DNA from: Tenericutes bacterium HGW-Tenericutes-2
GTDB taxonomy: Bacteria; Bacillota_I; Bacilli_A; Acholeplasmatales; Acholeplasmataceae
Direction: 5' to 3'
Assembly (NCBI GenBank): GCA_002839095.1
Contig: PGXL01000013.1
Location: 1 to 50,974 of the forward strand
Length of the DNA stretch: 50,974 bases
Shown: positions 9,404-17,910 of the stretch, in pieces
Layout: every line of letters begins with the position of its first letter
How positions within the stretch are numbered: the stretch's first letter is position 1
The notes under the pieces: model-generated
What the model was told of the DNA's origin: nothing
What the model saw: the letters and a program-made list of their open reading frames with translations, nothing else
The model's database searches: none
Program-made: the position numbers and the translations under genes

Positions 9404-10405
9404 TTATTTAAATAAGTCTAGTTTGAGCAATAGCTGTTTCATACCTTCAACATCCAGTCTTGTTGTATTATGTGAATGGTATGAATCCGCTAAAACAAGT
9501 TCTTTACTACCCTTTTCAATGAATTTATCGTAATTTAAATTTCTATTATCTGCTGGTATTTTGAAGAATCCACCTAAATCAATAGATTTGTTCATTTCCT
9601 CTTGTGTTACTAAAACCTCATACAATTTTTCTCCGTGTCTTGTCCCAATGTAGACTGGTGCAATAGGACAGTTTGTTAAATCGAGTATCGCTTTTGCGAG
9701 AACATCAATGGTTGCTGCAGGAGCTTTTTGAACAAATAAGTCCCCTTGATCGCCATGTTCAAATGCATATAAAACCAAATCAACTGCGTTTTCTAATGTC
9801 ATCATAAATCGAGTCATTTCAGGATTTGTAATTGTGATTGGTTTTTTTGAGTGAATTTGATCTAAGAATAGTGGGATAACTGAACCCCTTGAAGCCATAA
9901 CATTTCCATAACGGGTTAAGCATAAGACAGTATCATTTATTCGTAATTGTCTTGATCTTGCTATGACATTTTTTTCCATAATTGCTTTGCTCATGCCCAT
10001 CGCATTGATAGGATAAGCTGCTTTATCTGTCGATAGAAAAATTGCCTTTTTTATGCCATTTTTTACACAAGCACTAATGACATTGTCACTGCCTAATATA
10101 TTAGTTTTTACTGCTTCCATTGGGTAGAATTCACATGAAGGGACTTGCTTCAAAGCTGCAGCATGGAAAACATAATCTACGCCAATAAATGCTCCTTCAA
10201 TTGAACTATAATCTCTAACGTCTCCTATGTAGTATTTCAACTTGTCATTATTATAGAATTTACGCATATCTTCTTGTTTTTTTTCATCTCTGGATAATAT
10301 TCGTATTTCTTTGACAGACAAATCCAAAAATCGTCTAACTACAGCATTACCAAAAGAACCTGTCCCTCCAGTTATTAATAAAACACTATTTGATAGGTTT
10401 TCCAT
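9404..10405 (-). CDS. fnlA: UDP-GlcNAc 4,6-dehydratase/5-epimerase (FnlA/CapE)
   Basis: This enzyme starts UDP-L-FucNAc synthesis by removing water from UDP-GlcNAc and inverting C5. The 333-residue SDR has TGGTGSFG (12-19) for cofactor binding. It carries STDKAAYPINAMGMSK (125-140), which contains the TDK site and the MxxxK variant that replaces YxxxK in this family. PEMTRFMMT near residue 197 is also typical. It is followed directly by fnlB and fnlC. CapD/PglF-type 4,6-dehydratases are related, but length, the MxxxK motif and the neighbours favour FnlA/CapE. Confidence 0.93.
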   Translation of the reverse strand: MENLSNSVLLITGGTGSFGNAVVRRFLDLSVKEIRILSRDEKKQEDMRKFYNNDKLKYYIGDVRDYSSIEGAFIGVDYVFHAAALKQVPSCEFYPMEAVKTNILGSDNVISACVKNGIKKAIFLSTDKAAYPINAMGMSKAIMEKNVIARSRQLRINDTVLCLTRYGNVMASRGSVIPLFLDQIHSKKPITITNPEMTRFMMTLENAVDLVLYAFEHGDQGDLFVQKAPAATIDVLAKAILDLTNCPIAPVYIGTRHGEKLYEVLVTQEEMNKSIDLGGFFKIPADNRNLNYDKFIEKGSKELVLADSYHSHNTTRLDVEGMKQLLLKLDLFK

Positions 10406-10409
10406 ATCG

Positions 10410-11630
10410 TTATCTCCTTAGGTCTTCAAATATACGTATATATTTTTCAATTTGAATATCAGGTGAAAAGTTTTCAACAGCAAAATTTCTTGTGTTGCCT
10501 TTAAATTGTTGAACCAACAACCTATTATTATAGAGTAATTCAATTGACTTGATGAAGCTATCTGAATCATCAGCACTTGTAAAAACACCAAGTTTATAAT
10601 TAATAATTATTTCTTCTAGTTCTGTGTTATTGTCAAATGATGCCAGTATTGGACATCCTGTTGATAGTATCGACATCGTTTTGCTTGGTAATGAAGTTTG
10701 CCCAAAACCCTTCTTGCAAGTTACTAAGCCCACATCTGCCATAGAGTATACAAGATTGGCATTTTCATAAGGTTCTGCTGGAAATATTAAAATATTAGCC
10801 ATTTTTTTTTCTAGCACCAAACTACTAAATTCATTTACTTTGTTTCCAAATCCAAATATCAAAAACAAGACATTATCTAAGTGCTTAGACTTTTCAGCAG
10901 ATTCAATTATCAAATCAATATTCTGTGCTTCACCTAAGCTTCCGGCATAAAGAAATATGAATTTACTCTTATCTATTGAATACTTATTGAATAGAGGGTT
11001 TTCTATTCTACTAATATATGTAAAATGGTTTATATCAACCCAATTTGAAATAACATGAATCTTGCTTTTATTATTAATTCTATTTCTTAGATTTTTTTCC
11101 ATATCTGTAGAGATAAGAATCAACTTATCGTTATACCTATAAGTCTTTTTTTCTATGTATTTACTTAATTTGAAAATTATACTATTTTTGGAAGTCAATC
11201 CGGAATGCAATAACGAATCAGGAAATACATCTTGAATGTTATAAACAGACTTTATGCGCTTTAATTTAGACAATAAACCAATAAGTATCCCTTGAGTGGG
11301 AGGAGTGCTCATTGAAAATAGTACATCAGTTTTACTAAAGAGACCGATAAAAAAATATATAAAATTCATCAAGAGATATCTTAGTGCTCTTAATATTTTG
11401 TTATTATGTTCTTTTGGAAGCCAAATTCTTTTAATAATTAATTTGCCTTCAAATAATACTTCTTTGTGTTTTGATTTTGAATTTATTGAATTAACATTTC
11501 TGGTTGGTTTAGGGGTTATAAACTTTACATTGTATCCATTTGATACCAGATGTTCATTAAGACTAGTCATAAGATAGGTGCTTGCGACTTGCTCAGGAAA
11601 ATAATATGCTGATAATATAAGGATTCTCAT
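10410..11630 (-). CDS. Glycosyltransferase family 4, WbuB-like
   Basis: This is a 406-residue GT-B glycosyltransferase. The N terminus (ILILSAYYFPEQVAST) and the mid-protein NIQDVFPDS resemble WbuB-type transferases, which commonly accompany fnlABC and add L-FucNAc. The C-terminal nucleotide-sugar half has FLYAGSLGEAQNID and GQTSLPSKTMSILSTGCP. Transfer of FucNAc to the undecaprenyl-linked primer is an inference from similarity and context. The gene ends 5 bases before fnlA and overlaps the GNAT gene by ATGA, so it is tightly embedded in the operon. Confidence 0.85.
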   Translation of the reverse strand: MRILILSAYYFPEQVASTYLMTSLNEHLVSNGYNVKFITPKPTRNVNSINSKSKHKEVLFEGKLIIKRIWLPKEHNNKILRALRYLLMNFIYFFIGLFSKTDVLFSMSTPPTQGILIGLLSKLKRIKSVYNIQDVFPDSLLHSGLTSKNSIIFKLSKYIEKKTYRYNDKLILISTDMEKNLRNRINNKSKIHVISNWVDINHFTYISRIENPLFNKYSIDKSKFIFLYAGSLGEAQNIDLIIESAEKSKHLDNVLFLIFGFGNKVNEFSSLVLEKKMANILIFPAEPYENANLVYSMADVGLVTCKKGFGQTSLPSKTMSILSTGCPILASFDNNTELEEIIINYKLGVFTSADDSDSFIKSIELLYNNRLLVQQFKGNTRNFAVENFSPDIQIEKYIRIFEDLRR

Positions 11631-12361
11631 TTATCTCTCCAAACATGAAAAACGGAAGAAACATCAGAAATTCTAAACTCACTATTACAATAGAAATTAA
11701 TAGCTTTATAATTGTGAGACTGTGTATAAACTGTAATAGATTCTATGCTTTCCTTCTGGGCAGTATAAAAGAGGCAATTTAGTAAATTTTTCCCGATACC
11801 TTTTCCTCTGCTTTTCTCATCAACTGCAATTAAATCGATATTGATATTGCTATCATTATAAGTATAAACTAGAAAACCTTCATATCTATCGTGATAAATT
11901 ATATTATTATTCTCTTTGATTGAATTTAGCAACCATTTTTCATAAAGATTGGATGCTTGTTCATTAGAAATATTTAAATCCCGATAGAATCTACCTTCTG
12001 TGAACGCGTTACCAGAAATAGTAATAAGTTTAGAAAGATTTTTGTCTAGATCATGATGAACTGTTGAATTAAATCTTTGCACATTTTCAAATTTATATAA
12101 CTTGTGTGAATCTATTTTTTTCACTAGTTTGCAGGGCATATCCGCAAGAAATGAATTTTTTAGCTTGCTGATGAGAAATATGTTTTTTGCATTAGTGCTC
12201 ATATGAATGGATGTGAACTTATTTAAGTCACATTTTGCATCAATATCAGATAGTACTAAACTATTAATTTCATTTAAAACTAAAATTTTCCCACAATTAA
12301 AGCCAAAATAATCAGTATCCCACAAAAGTCTCTCATATCTGAAAGTATCAGTATCAATCAT
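11627..12361 (-). CDS. GNAT N-acetyltransferase, WecD-like
   Basis: This 244-residue protein has a C-terminal GNAT domain (about 150-240). IDLIAVDEKSRGKGIGKNLL is the acetyl-CoA pyrophosphate-binding stretch and SHNYKAINFYCNSEF the usual last helix and strand. The N terminus, RYERLLWDTDYFGFNCGKI, resembles WecD, which acetylates the 4-amino group of dTDP-fucosamine. A likely role is N-acetylation of an amino sugar produced by the operon's aminotransferase. It overlaps the sugar transferase gene by eight bases and the next glycosyltransferase by four. The exact substrate is unknown. Confidence 0.85.
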   Translation of the reverse strand: MIDTDTFRYERLLWDTDYFGFNCGKILVLNEINSLVLSDIDAKCDLNKFTSIHMSTNAKNIFLISKLKNSFLADMPCKLVKKIDSHKLYKFENVQRFNSTVHHDLDKNLSKLITISGNAFTEGRFYRDLNISNEQASNLYEKWLLNSIKENNNIIYHDRYEGFLVYTYNDSNINIDLIAVDEKSRGKGIGKNLLNCLFYTAQKESIESITVYTQSHNYKAINFYCNSEFRISDVSSVFHVWRDK

Positions 12362-12944
12362 TTCTATATACCGATTCCTTTTTCAATACTCTATAAATCG
12401 TTCTAAAAAATATTTTTATATCCATAAGTATATTTATATTTTTAGCATAGAATAACTCGTACTGATTTTTTTTCTCAAGTGGTAGTGTATTACGGAAATA
12501 TGCTTGTGTATAACCTGAAATACCGGGTTTGATACTATATTTTTCTCTAGTCTTAACATCTAATTTTTCATACCATTCAATAGGATCTGGTCTTGGACCT
12601 AGAACACTCATTTTGAAAAACAATACATTAATGAATTGAGGTAACTCATCTATGCTAGTAGTTCTTATAAATTTCCCGATCTTTGTTAATCGATCATCAT
12701 TAACAGAACTATATGTTGTGCCATCTAGATTTCTTAAATCTACAGAATTCACCTTCATGCTTCTTAATTTATACATTTTAAAAGGTTTCCCATTTTTACC
12801 TAACCTAAGTGAAGTATAAAAGATACTTCCTCCATCTTCAAGTTTTATAAGAATTCCAAAAATAATCAATATTATTATTAAAAACGGTAAGATCAATAGT
12901 GTAAATACAAAATCGAACAATGGTTTTATAATGTTTACATACAT
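12354..12944 (-). CDS. Initiating phosphoglycosyl transferase (bacterial sugar transferase)
   Basis: This enzyme moves a sugar phosphate from a UDP-sugar to undecaprenyl phosphate, starting the repeat unit. The 196-residue size is the minimal PglC-like form. It has one N-terminal re-entrant or membrane helix (about 10-32), FKMYKLRSM (55-63), the catalytic Asp-Glu pair D99-E100 in SIDELPQF, and SVLGPRPDP followed by KPGISGYTQAYFRN. It is the only initiating transferase in the operon. The PglC-like size, with an aminotransferase and acyltransferases nearby, suggests a modified amino sugar as first residue. Confidence 0.92.
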   Translation of the reverse strand: MYVNIIKPLFDFVFTLLILPFLIIILIIFGILIKLEDGGSIFYTSLRLGKNGKPFKMYKLRSMKVNSVDLRNLDGTTYSSVNDDRLTKIGKFIRTTSIDELPQFINVLFFKMSVLGPRPDPIEWYEKLDVKTREKYSIKPGISGYTQAYFRNTLPLEKKNQYELFYAKNINILMDIKIFFRTIYRVLKKESVYRND

Positions 12945-12948
12945 GTTT

Positions 12949-13608
12949 TTATCCTCTTTTTGTTTTTCTTATTGTCATGAATGACTCAGCATATTCCATA
13001 AAAACTTGATTTCCTGTATAAGTGGATAGGTTTTTTAATGACCTAAGAGATCTTGGATGGGGATATGCTTTTAGTTCACTTATATATTCAGCAAAAGCAT
13101 TTAGCTTTACTTCAATAGTTGAAGAAATATCAATCCAAGTATCAGGATTAAATAATCTAGGATACCCCCATTCACTGCTTCCAACAGTATAATAAGCATA
13201 AATTTCCTCAATGTAGGTTTCAATCGGTCTAAGTGCAACTAAAGAAGCTTCAAACACAATTTTATGATCGCGATTTATATCTCCACCGTACTGTAAATAT
13301 ATGATGTTTGGTTTCAACTCACGAACAACTTTTTCAATTGGGGTAATAATGTCAACCAATGAAAATGTATCTAATCTTTGATCAGGAAATCTAAGATGAA
13401 AGTTTTTTTTCACACCTAAAATATCTCCAGATTTTTTAATGTAAACTGATTGGTCAATGTTTTGACCCTGATACCTTAGGGACTCACCCTCGCAAACAAT
13501 CAATGTATATACTTCATCTCCGCTAAGTGCATGCTTTGCAATGGTACCACCACATCCAAGTAGTTCATCATCTGGATGTGCAGCAATAACTAATATCTTA
13601 TTCATCAT
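12949..13608 (-). CDS. PIG-L family zinc deacetylase
   Basis: This 219-residue LmbE/PIG-L protein probably removes an N-acetyl group from a sugar or sugar-lipid. The signature AAHPDDELLGCGG (9-21) supplies zinc ligands His11 and Asp14 and the catalytic Asp13. A later RDHKIVFEASL supplies the third histidine. It overlaps the LpxD-like gene by ATGA. The pairing suggests that an acetyl group is removed and another acyl group added, which is inference. No signal peptide is seen, so it acts in the cytoplasm. Confidence 0.88.
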   Translation of the reverse strand: MMNKILVIAAHPDDELLGCGGTIAKHALSGDEVYTLIVCEGESLRYQGQNIDQSVYIKKSGDILGVKKNFHLRFPDQRLDTFSLVDIITPIEKVVRELKPNIIYLQYGGDINRDHKIVFEASLVALRPIETYIEEIYAYYTVGSSEWGYPRLFNPDTWIDISSTIEVKLNAFAEYISELKAYPHPRSLRSLKNLSTYTGNQVFMEYAESFMTIRKTKRG

Positions 13609-14504
13609 TTACCTCTTTCGAACGGTCTTGCAGGATTCCCGATTACAGTTACACCATTTGCTACACTCTTCGTTACAACTGCTCCCATTCCTACAGTTAC
13701 ATTGTCACCTATGGTAATTTGATCACGGATGCAGCTTGTTGAAATCCAACAGTTTTTCCCGATAGTGACACTTCCATAAATATAAGTACCTGGAATAATT
13801 ATTGTGTTTGATCCTATATTACAGTTGTGAGCTATATGAACGAGGTTATCGATTTTAACATAATCATCGATTATCGTATCATCGATTGCACCTCGTGCTA
13901 TACATACATTGGCACCTATGCTGACATGGTTTCCTATTCTAACTCCACCAAAATGAGGTGCATGTTGCAAATTCCCATTTTCATCCTTTAAATATGCGAA
14001 TCCATCTTCACCTATAATTGTTCCTGATTGGATTTTTGTAAATTCTCCAATAGTTACATTACCTAGAATAGTCACATTATTACCAATTACTGTGTTTCGT
14101 CCTATTTTTACGTTTGGTCCAATATATGAGTAGTCACCAACTGTGACATTAACTCCTAAATTTCCCAAATCACTTATTCTAGCATTGTTTGATATGCCAT
14201 GTAAATCATATTCTGATTTAAAGAATACTTCGAGTATATGAAAGAAAACTTTTTTGGGGTCATCAACTAAAATAACAGTTTTATATGTAAGGCTTTCAAT
14301 ATTTAGGTCTTTACAACCGATCAAAAGTTGATATGATTTTTTTTCGATATTTTCAAAGGAATTATCATTTCTTGCCCAGGTAATAGTGTCAGACTTATAA
14401 TTTTTTAAACTAGAAAATCCGATGAATTCGACATCCTTGTTTCCGATTAATACGTAGTTAACCGACTCTTTTATTAATAGTTTTTCTATATCATTAGTAT
14501 TCAT
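13605..14504 (-). CDS. LpxD-like N-acyltransferase (hexapeptide repeat)
   Basis: This 299-residue protein has an N-terminal alpha/beta domain (about 1-100) and a long left-handed beta-helix (about 105-285) of hexapeptide repeats. This is the architecture of LpxD, the lipid A N-acyltransferase. GEDGFAY, HFGGVRIGNHVSIGANVCI and VHIAHNCNIGSNTIIIPG closely follow LpxD, including the catalytic-type histidine. Lipid A is not expected in a Gram-positive-type organism and no other lipid A gene is nearby. More likely it acylates an amino sugar of this polymer, after the PIG-L enzyme or aminotransferase exposes an amine. It ends the PIG-L gene by a 4-base overlap. Confidence 0.88.
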   Translation of the reverse strand: MNTNDIEKLLIKESVNYVLIGNKDVEFIGFSSLKNYKSDTITWARNDNSFENIEKKSYQLLIGCKDLNIESLTYKTVILVDDPKKVFFHILEVFFKSEYDLHGISNNARISDLGNLGVNVTVGDYSYIGPNVKIGRNTVIGNNVTILGNVTIGEFTKIQSGTIIGEDGFAYLKDENGNLQHAPHFGGVRIGNHVSIGANVCIARGAIDDTIIDDYVKIDNLVHIAHNCNIGSNTIIIPGTYIYGSVTIGKNCWISTSCIRDQITIGDNVTVGMGAVVTKSVANGVTVIGNPARPFERGK

Positions 14505-14510
14505 TTCTTT

Positions 14511-15722
14511 CTATTCACCCTTTCTGTATTGATTGAGAAGATCACATATATACTCTACGTCTATTTTAGATAATAAAGTATGCAAAGGTAGAGTGATTTC
14601 ATTTTTATATTTTTCGTGTGCATTTGGATAATTTTCAATTTTGAAACCCAAGTTTTTATAAGCAGTAAATAATGGTAGTGGTTTATAATGAACATTAGTA
14701 GATACACCATTATCTGCTAAATATTGAATCATTTTGTTTCTTTCGTTTTCTGAGTATCCAACAAGGTTTAACAATAGCAAATGTCCAGAGCTTCTAAACG
14801 AATCATCTACATGGTGCAATAAATCGAATTTTTTAGCATCCAATAAATCATTATATATTTTTATAAGTTCAAAACGTTTACTTAATAAACCATCATATCT
14901 TTTGAGTTGCACTAAACCTACTGATGCCAAAATATCTGTCATATTACATTTGAATGCTGGATATATGATGTCATATTCCCATGCACCTTTTTGCATTTTA
15001 GAAAGAGCATCCTTGGATTGTCCATGTAAGCTTAAAAGCATGTATTCTTTGTACATCTCTTCATCTGTCATACCAAATGTTTTTGTCCAAGTAATGGCTC
15101 CACCTTCGGCTGTAGTTAAATTCTTAACCGCGTGAAATGAAAAACAAGTAATATCTGCGACTTGTCCTGCATTCATTCCATTCCTATTGGCTCCGAATGA
15201 ATGAGCAGCATCTGAAAGTATAGTGACTCTACCTATGGTTTCTTGTCTTAAGTTGTTTGGTCTGAATAAATGCTTCTTATTTTCGACAGCTTTAAATATA
15301 CGATCATAATCACACATTACACCAGCAATATCGACTGGGATAATGACTTTAGTCTTTTCAGTGATTGCTTCTTCCATCTTTTCATAATCCATTTCAAATG
15401 AACCAGGAGCTGTGTCGATCATTATGATTTTGGCACCAACGTGATGAATGACTGCAGCCGAAGCTGAATATGTGTATGCAGAAGTAATAACTTCATCTCC
15501 AGGACCGACACCAAGTACATGTAAGGATAATTCCATAGCTGCTGTTGCAGAGTTTAAACAAACAGATTTTTTTACACCCACATACTCAGCGATTCTTTTT
15601 TCAAACTCTTTGGTTCTTGGTCCTGTTGTTATCCAGCCAGAACGCAATGCATTTGCAACCTCTACGATTTCTTCCTCGGTAATATCTGGTGGGGAAAATG
15701 AAATATTTCTAATCTTTGACAT
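14511..15722 (-). CDS. DegT/DnrJ/EryC1-type sugar aminotransferase
   Basis: This 403-residue PLP enzyme converts a keto-sugar nucleotide to an amino sugar. LRSGWITTGPRTKEFEKRIA (27-46) and NSATAAMELSL (57-67) are family signatures. SDAAHSFGA (170-178) contains the PLP-pyridine Asp171. The Schiff-base lysine is K200 in CFSFHAVKNLTTAEGG. HYKPLPLF lies near the C terminus. It needs a 4-keto-6-deoxy UDP-sugar. FnlA makes such an intermediate on the L path, but no dedicated PglF/CapD-type dehydratase is in the window. The product could be acylated by the LpxD-like or WecD-like protein. Confidence 0.93.
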   Translation of the reverse strand: MSKIRNISFSPPDITEEEIVEVANALRSGWITTGPRTKEFEKRIAEYVGVKKSVCLNSATAAMELSLHVLGVGPGDEVITSAYTYSASAAVIHHVGAKIIMIDTAPGSFEMDYEKMEEAITEKTKVIIPVDIAGVMCDYDRIFKAVENKKHLFRPNNLRQETIGRVTILSDAAHSFGANRNGMNAGQVADITCFSFHAVKNLTTAEGGAITWTKTFGMTDEEMYKEYMLLSLHGQSKDALSKMQKGAWEYDIIYPAFKCNMTDILASVGLVQLKRYDGLLSKRFELIKIYNDLLDAKKFDLLHHVDDSFRSSGHLLLLNLVGYSENERNKMIQYLADNGVSTNVHYKPLPLFTAYKNLGFKIENYPNAHEKYKNEITLPLHTLLSKIDVEYICDLLNQYRKGE

Positions 15723-15739
15723 TTAATTAATCCTCTCTC

Positions 15740-16363
15740 TCATACATCAAAAAAATTAAAGACTTTAGTTAAACTATAATTTTGCTCTTGAAGATTTTTT
15801 AACATTTTATTATTATTTATGTAACTGGAAATCAAAATTCCATCATGAACATAATCAATAATCTGATTTCGATTAATGATCATTTTATTATTCAATGCAT
15901 TTCCTTGCTTATTAGGATCATCATCAATTATAGCAAGAACATTAATCTTAGAGTTAACTCTAGTTTCTATAGAATGTAGAAGTATTTGTGCTACTTCTCC
16001 AGCACCATATAATAGTATATTTTGAAATTTCTTGTTTTCAATTTGAACAAGAAAACTCTCAATATTTTCTTTTGCAGAATTGTATAAATGTTGTGATGCA
16101 TTTAAATATCCAATATTTAGAACCTTTCTTCTTTCAGTCCCCTTCTTAGTGACAAAATACTCTACTGTTTTCGTAGAGTGTTTTTTTCTTTTAACTAATC
16201 CTTTATTTTCATACTCACTAATGTGATCATTTATCATTGAGACTGCTATCCCTATAGCTTTGCTCATTTCTCTTTGAGTAATATTAGGATTTTTTTCAAT
16301 CATGTCTAATATCATATACTCTTTGTATAATACAGTTGGTTTAAAGAATTGATTATCACTCAA
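15740..16363 (-). CDS. Winged-helix regulator fused to Rossmann-like sensor domain
   Basis: This 207-residue protein joins an N-terminal winged helix-turn-helix (about 12-75; NPNITQREMSKAIGI is the recognition region and ENKGLVKRKKHS the wing) to a C-terminal nucleotide-binding-like domain (about 110-205). That domain has ILLYGAGEVAQILL and VLAIIDDDPNKQGN, as in the N-terminal part of sugar-nucleotide dehydratases and PglD. It is the first gene of the capsule operon and may sense a sugar nucleotide to control it; that role is inference. The start is TTG at 16363, preceded by GGTGA at good spacing. Confidence 0.82.
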   Translation of the reverse strand: MSDNQFFKPTVLYKEYMILDMIEKNPNITQREMSKAIGIAVSMINDHISEYENKGLVKRKKHSTKTVEYFVTKKGTERRKVLNIGYLNASQHLYNSAKENIESFLVQIENKKFQNILLYGAGEVAQILLHSIETRVNSKINVLAIIDDDPNKQGNALNNKMIINRNQIIDYVHDGILISSYINNNKMLKNLQEQNYSLTKVFNFFDV

Positions 16364-16402
16364 GTTTATTCACCATCCATTGTTCGATTATTGAATAATT
16401 TT

Positions 16403-16431
16403 ATTCTACATCATTTATATATCAATTACAA
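16403..16431 (-). promoter_or_regulatory. Promoter of the polysaccharide operon
   Basis: On the minus strand TTGTAA (16426-16431) and TAGAAT (16403-16408) are separated by 17 bases. The expected start of transcription is near 16396, giving a leader of about 33 bases before TTG 16363. It is the only good promoter upstream of the first operon gene. Confidence 0.6.
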
Positions 16432-16502
16432 GGCAAATCACGTAATTTGTTTGTAAAACGAACATACTTTTTATATTACCAGTTCAAAATGCACTATTTT
16501 CA

Positions 16503-16524
16503 AAAAAACGGGCTTCCGTTTTTT
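16503..16524 (-). terminator. Rho-independent terminator after the integrase operon
   Basis: A perfect nine-base stem AAAAAACGG/CCGTTTTTT closes a GCTT-type loop and has A and T runs on both sides, so it can work on either strand. It lies downstream of the minus-strand DUF4373 gene and upstream of the capsule promoter, which would insulate the two operons. Confidence 0.65.
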
Positions 16525-16911
16525 GTTTGCCCTCCCGTACGGTACCCAAGCTTGTGCTTCTTATTCGAATGGGGGGGGGGTTAAAATAAATAAAATCATA
16601 GAACTTTTCTAGAGTGAATTATTCTATAATTTCTTCTGATAATGCAAATTCTTCATAACCTCTCAAAAAATTATTAAGCTTATAAATAGATCGTCAACTA
16701 GTAAGTATTAATATTTTCCTATCTAGATTAACTGAAATTGTTTACCAGTTGAACTTTTTCAGACTTCGATTTATATCTAATGATACAGAAATTGATCTCA
16801 TAGATTCCATAGACTTTTTAACATTCTATTCAAGACTATGCATAAACTATCATTATCGCTGCAACCACTTACACTCTCTATACATTCACTCACACTCACA
16901 ATGATTAGTAT
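16525..16911. other. Intergenic region with poly-G tract and gene scar
   Basis: This gap holds a GC-rich patch (16528-16555) containing CGTACG and GGTACC palindromes, then ten consecutive G (16571-16580). On the minus strand near 16618-16692 there is a stretch of about 24 codons ending in a stop, with RGYEEFALSEEIIE at its end. It reads like the tail of a truncated gene, but I could not identify it. No intact gene, tRNA or rRNA is recognised. Confidence 0.5.
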
Positions 16912-17718
16912 TTATAACATTCTTTTACTGTCGAGTTCTTCCATAATCTCTTTGACTGATCTATTATCTATTGGTCTCGTCGTTATCATTTGTAGGTTCT
17001 TTTTAATCGCTGCTTCAAAGTAGCGATATTTGTCATCCACTTCGGTTATAAGTTTTTTATAATACTTTGCTAAGTACCTGGTCGCTTCTTGAACAAGACG
17101 ATACCCATACTCATCTATCAACCTTTCAAAGAGCTCATTAAACTTATAGATATCTACTGAATGACTACTGATATATTCTTCTTCAATGATAGCTATTGTT
17201 AAGTGATGTTTCTGCGGTGCTTTCTCTTCGATATCAACCATTCTTTGTTCCTTGCGCTGCTGTTTCTTTGTTAGCTTGGGTTCATTACCCTCTTTAGGTT
17301 TATCATCTCGTACAAGCTCTTTAACGATGGAATCGATTAACCAATAAGGATAATCTTCTGCTTGCTTCCGTTTCTTTGCAGCTATTTCAAACATCTCTTG
17401 AATCTCTATCGAAGTGAAGACATGTTCTTCATAAAGCTTCTGATCAAAGAGATCGATTGAAACCATATAATTTATCATTTCTTGAAGCTTATCTTTTCCA
17501 CTAATGAATTTAGCAGGAATGTATTTTAATACTAAATATGCTGCAGTTGTTAGATCATAATTCACAAAATAGCCTTTTGAATAGATATGCGAGAGTAGGA
17601 CCATATAGGTCATGTAACCTAATGGTCCATACTTATGCACAAGATTTGAGATTCTTGGTTCCGTAAAGTGATCGACATCAACACTAAAGAACTCGATGCC
17701 TTTAATCTTTGCTGGCAT
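16912..17718 (-). CDS. DUF4373-type (Lin1244/Lin1753-like) replication-associated protein
   Basis: This 268-residue protein begins with the DUF4373 pattern: EFFSVDVDHFTEPRISNLVH followed by KYGPLGYMTYMVLLSHIYSKGY (about 9-50). This N-terminal domain occurs in phage and integrative-element proteins that resemble replication initiators and bind DNA through a winged helix. A charged linker (about 130-170) leads to a second helical region. It is the last gene of the XRE-integrase-excisionase operon, one base after the excisionase-like gene. Function in replication is inferred from family context. Confidence 0.8.
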   Translation of the reverse strand: MPAKIKGIEFFSVDVDHFTEPRISNLVHKYGPLGYMTYMVLLSHIYSKGYFVNYDLTTAAYLVLKYIPAKFISGKDKLQEMINYMVSIDLFDQKLYEEHVFTSIEIQEMFEIAAKKRKQAEDYPYWLIDSIVKELVRDDKPKEGNEPKLTKKQQRKEQRMVDIEEKAPQKHHLTIAIIEEEYISSHSVDIYKFNELFERLIDEYGYRLVQEATRYLAKYYKKLITEVDDKYRYFEAAIKKNLQMITTRPIDNRSVKEIMEELDSKRML

Positions 17719-17719
17719 C

Positions 17720-17893
17720 TTAACCTACTCGCTTTTCTAGGACTTGAATATAGTTCTTGATCTGTTGCTCTGTGAAACGCCATTTATTACCTAGCTTAAT
17801 TCCTTTTAAATGACCTTCACTTAAGTGCTTATATACGGTTCTAGGTCTAATCTTTAAAAAGTTTGCAATGTCTTCTAGCGTGTAAAATCTCAT
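17720..17893 (-). CDS. Excisionase-like helix-turn-helix protein
   Basis: This small MerR/excisionase-type DNA-binding protein contains YTLEDIANFLKIRPRTVYKH and KLGNKWRFTEQQI, the helix-turn-helix and wing of the HTH_17 family. The preferred start is ATG 17893, giving 57 residues. An in-frame ATG at 17914 would add seven non-conserved residues and overlap the integrase stop by four bases. Position between a tyrosine integrase and a replication-type gene suggests it directs excision of the element or activates the downstream gene. Confidence 0.85.
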   Translation of the reverse strand: MRFYTLEDIANFLKIRPRTVYKHLSEGHLKGIKLGNKWRFTEQQIKNYIQVLEKRVG

Positions 17894-17910
17894 TGAATGA
17901 TCTTCTAATA

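Noticed and set aside
13605-14504. Evidence for lipid A and an outer membrane
   Set aside because: Only one LpxD-like protein is present, in a polysaccharide operon, with no other lipid A genes.
16528-16580. tRNA gene or fragment at the GC-rich patch
   Set aside because: A GTACCCAAG segment and a TTCGAAT segment recall tRNA arms, but no cloverleaf can be folded.
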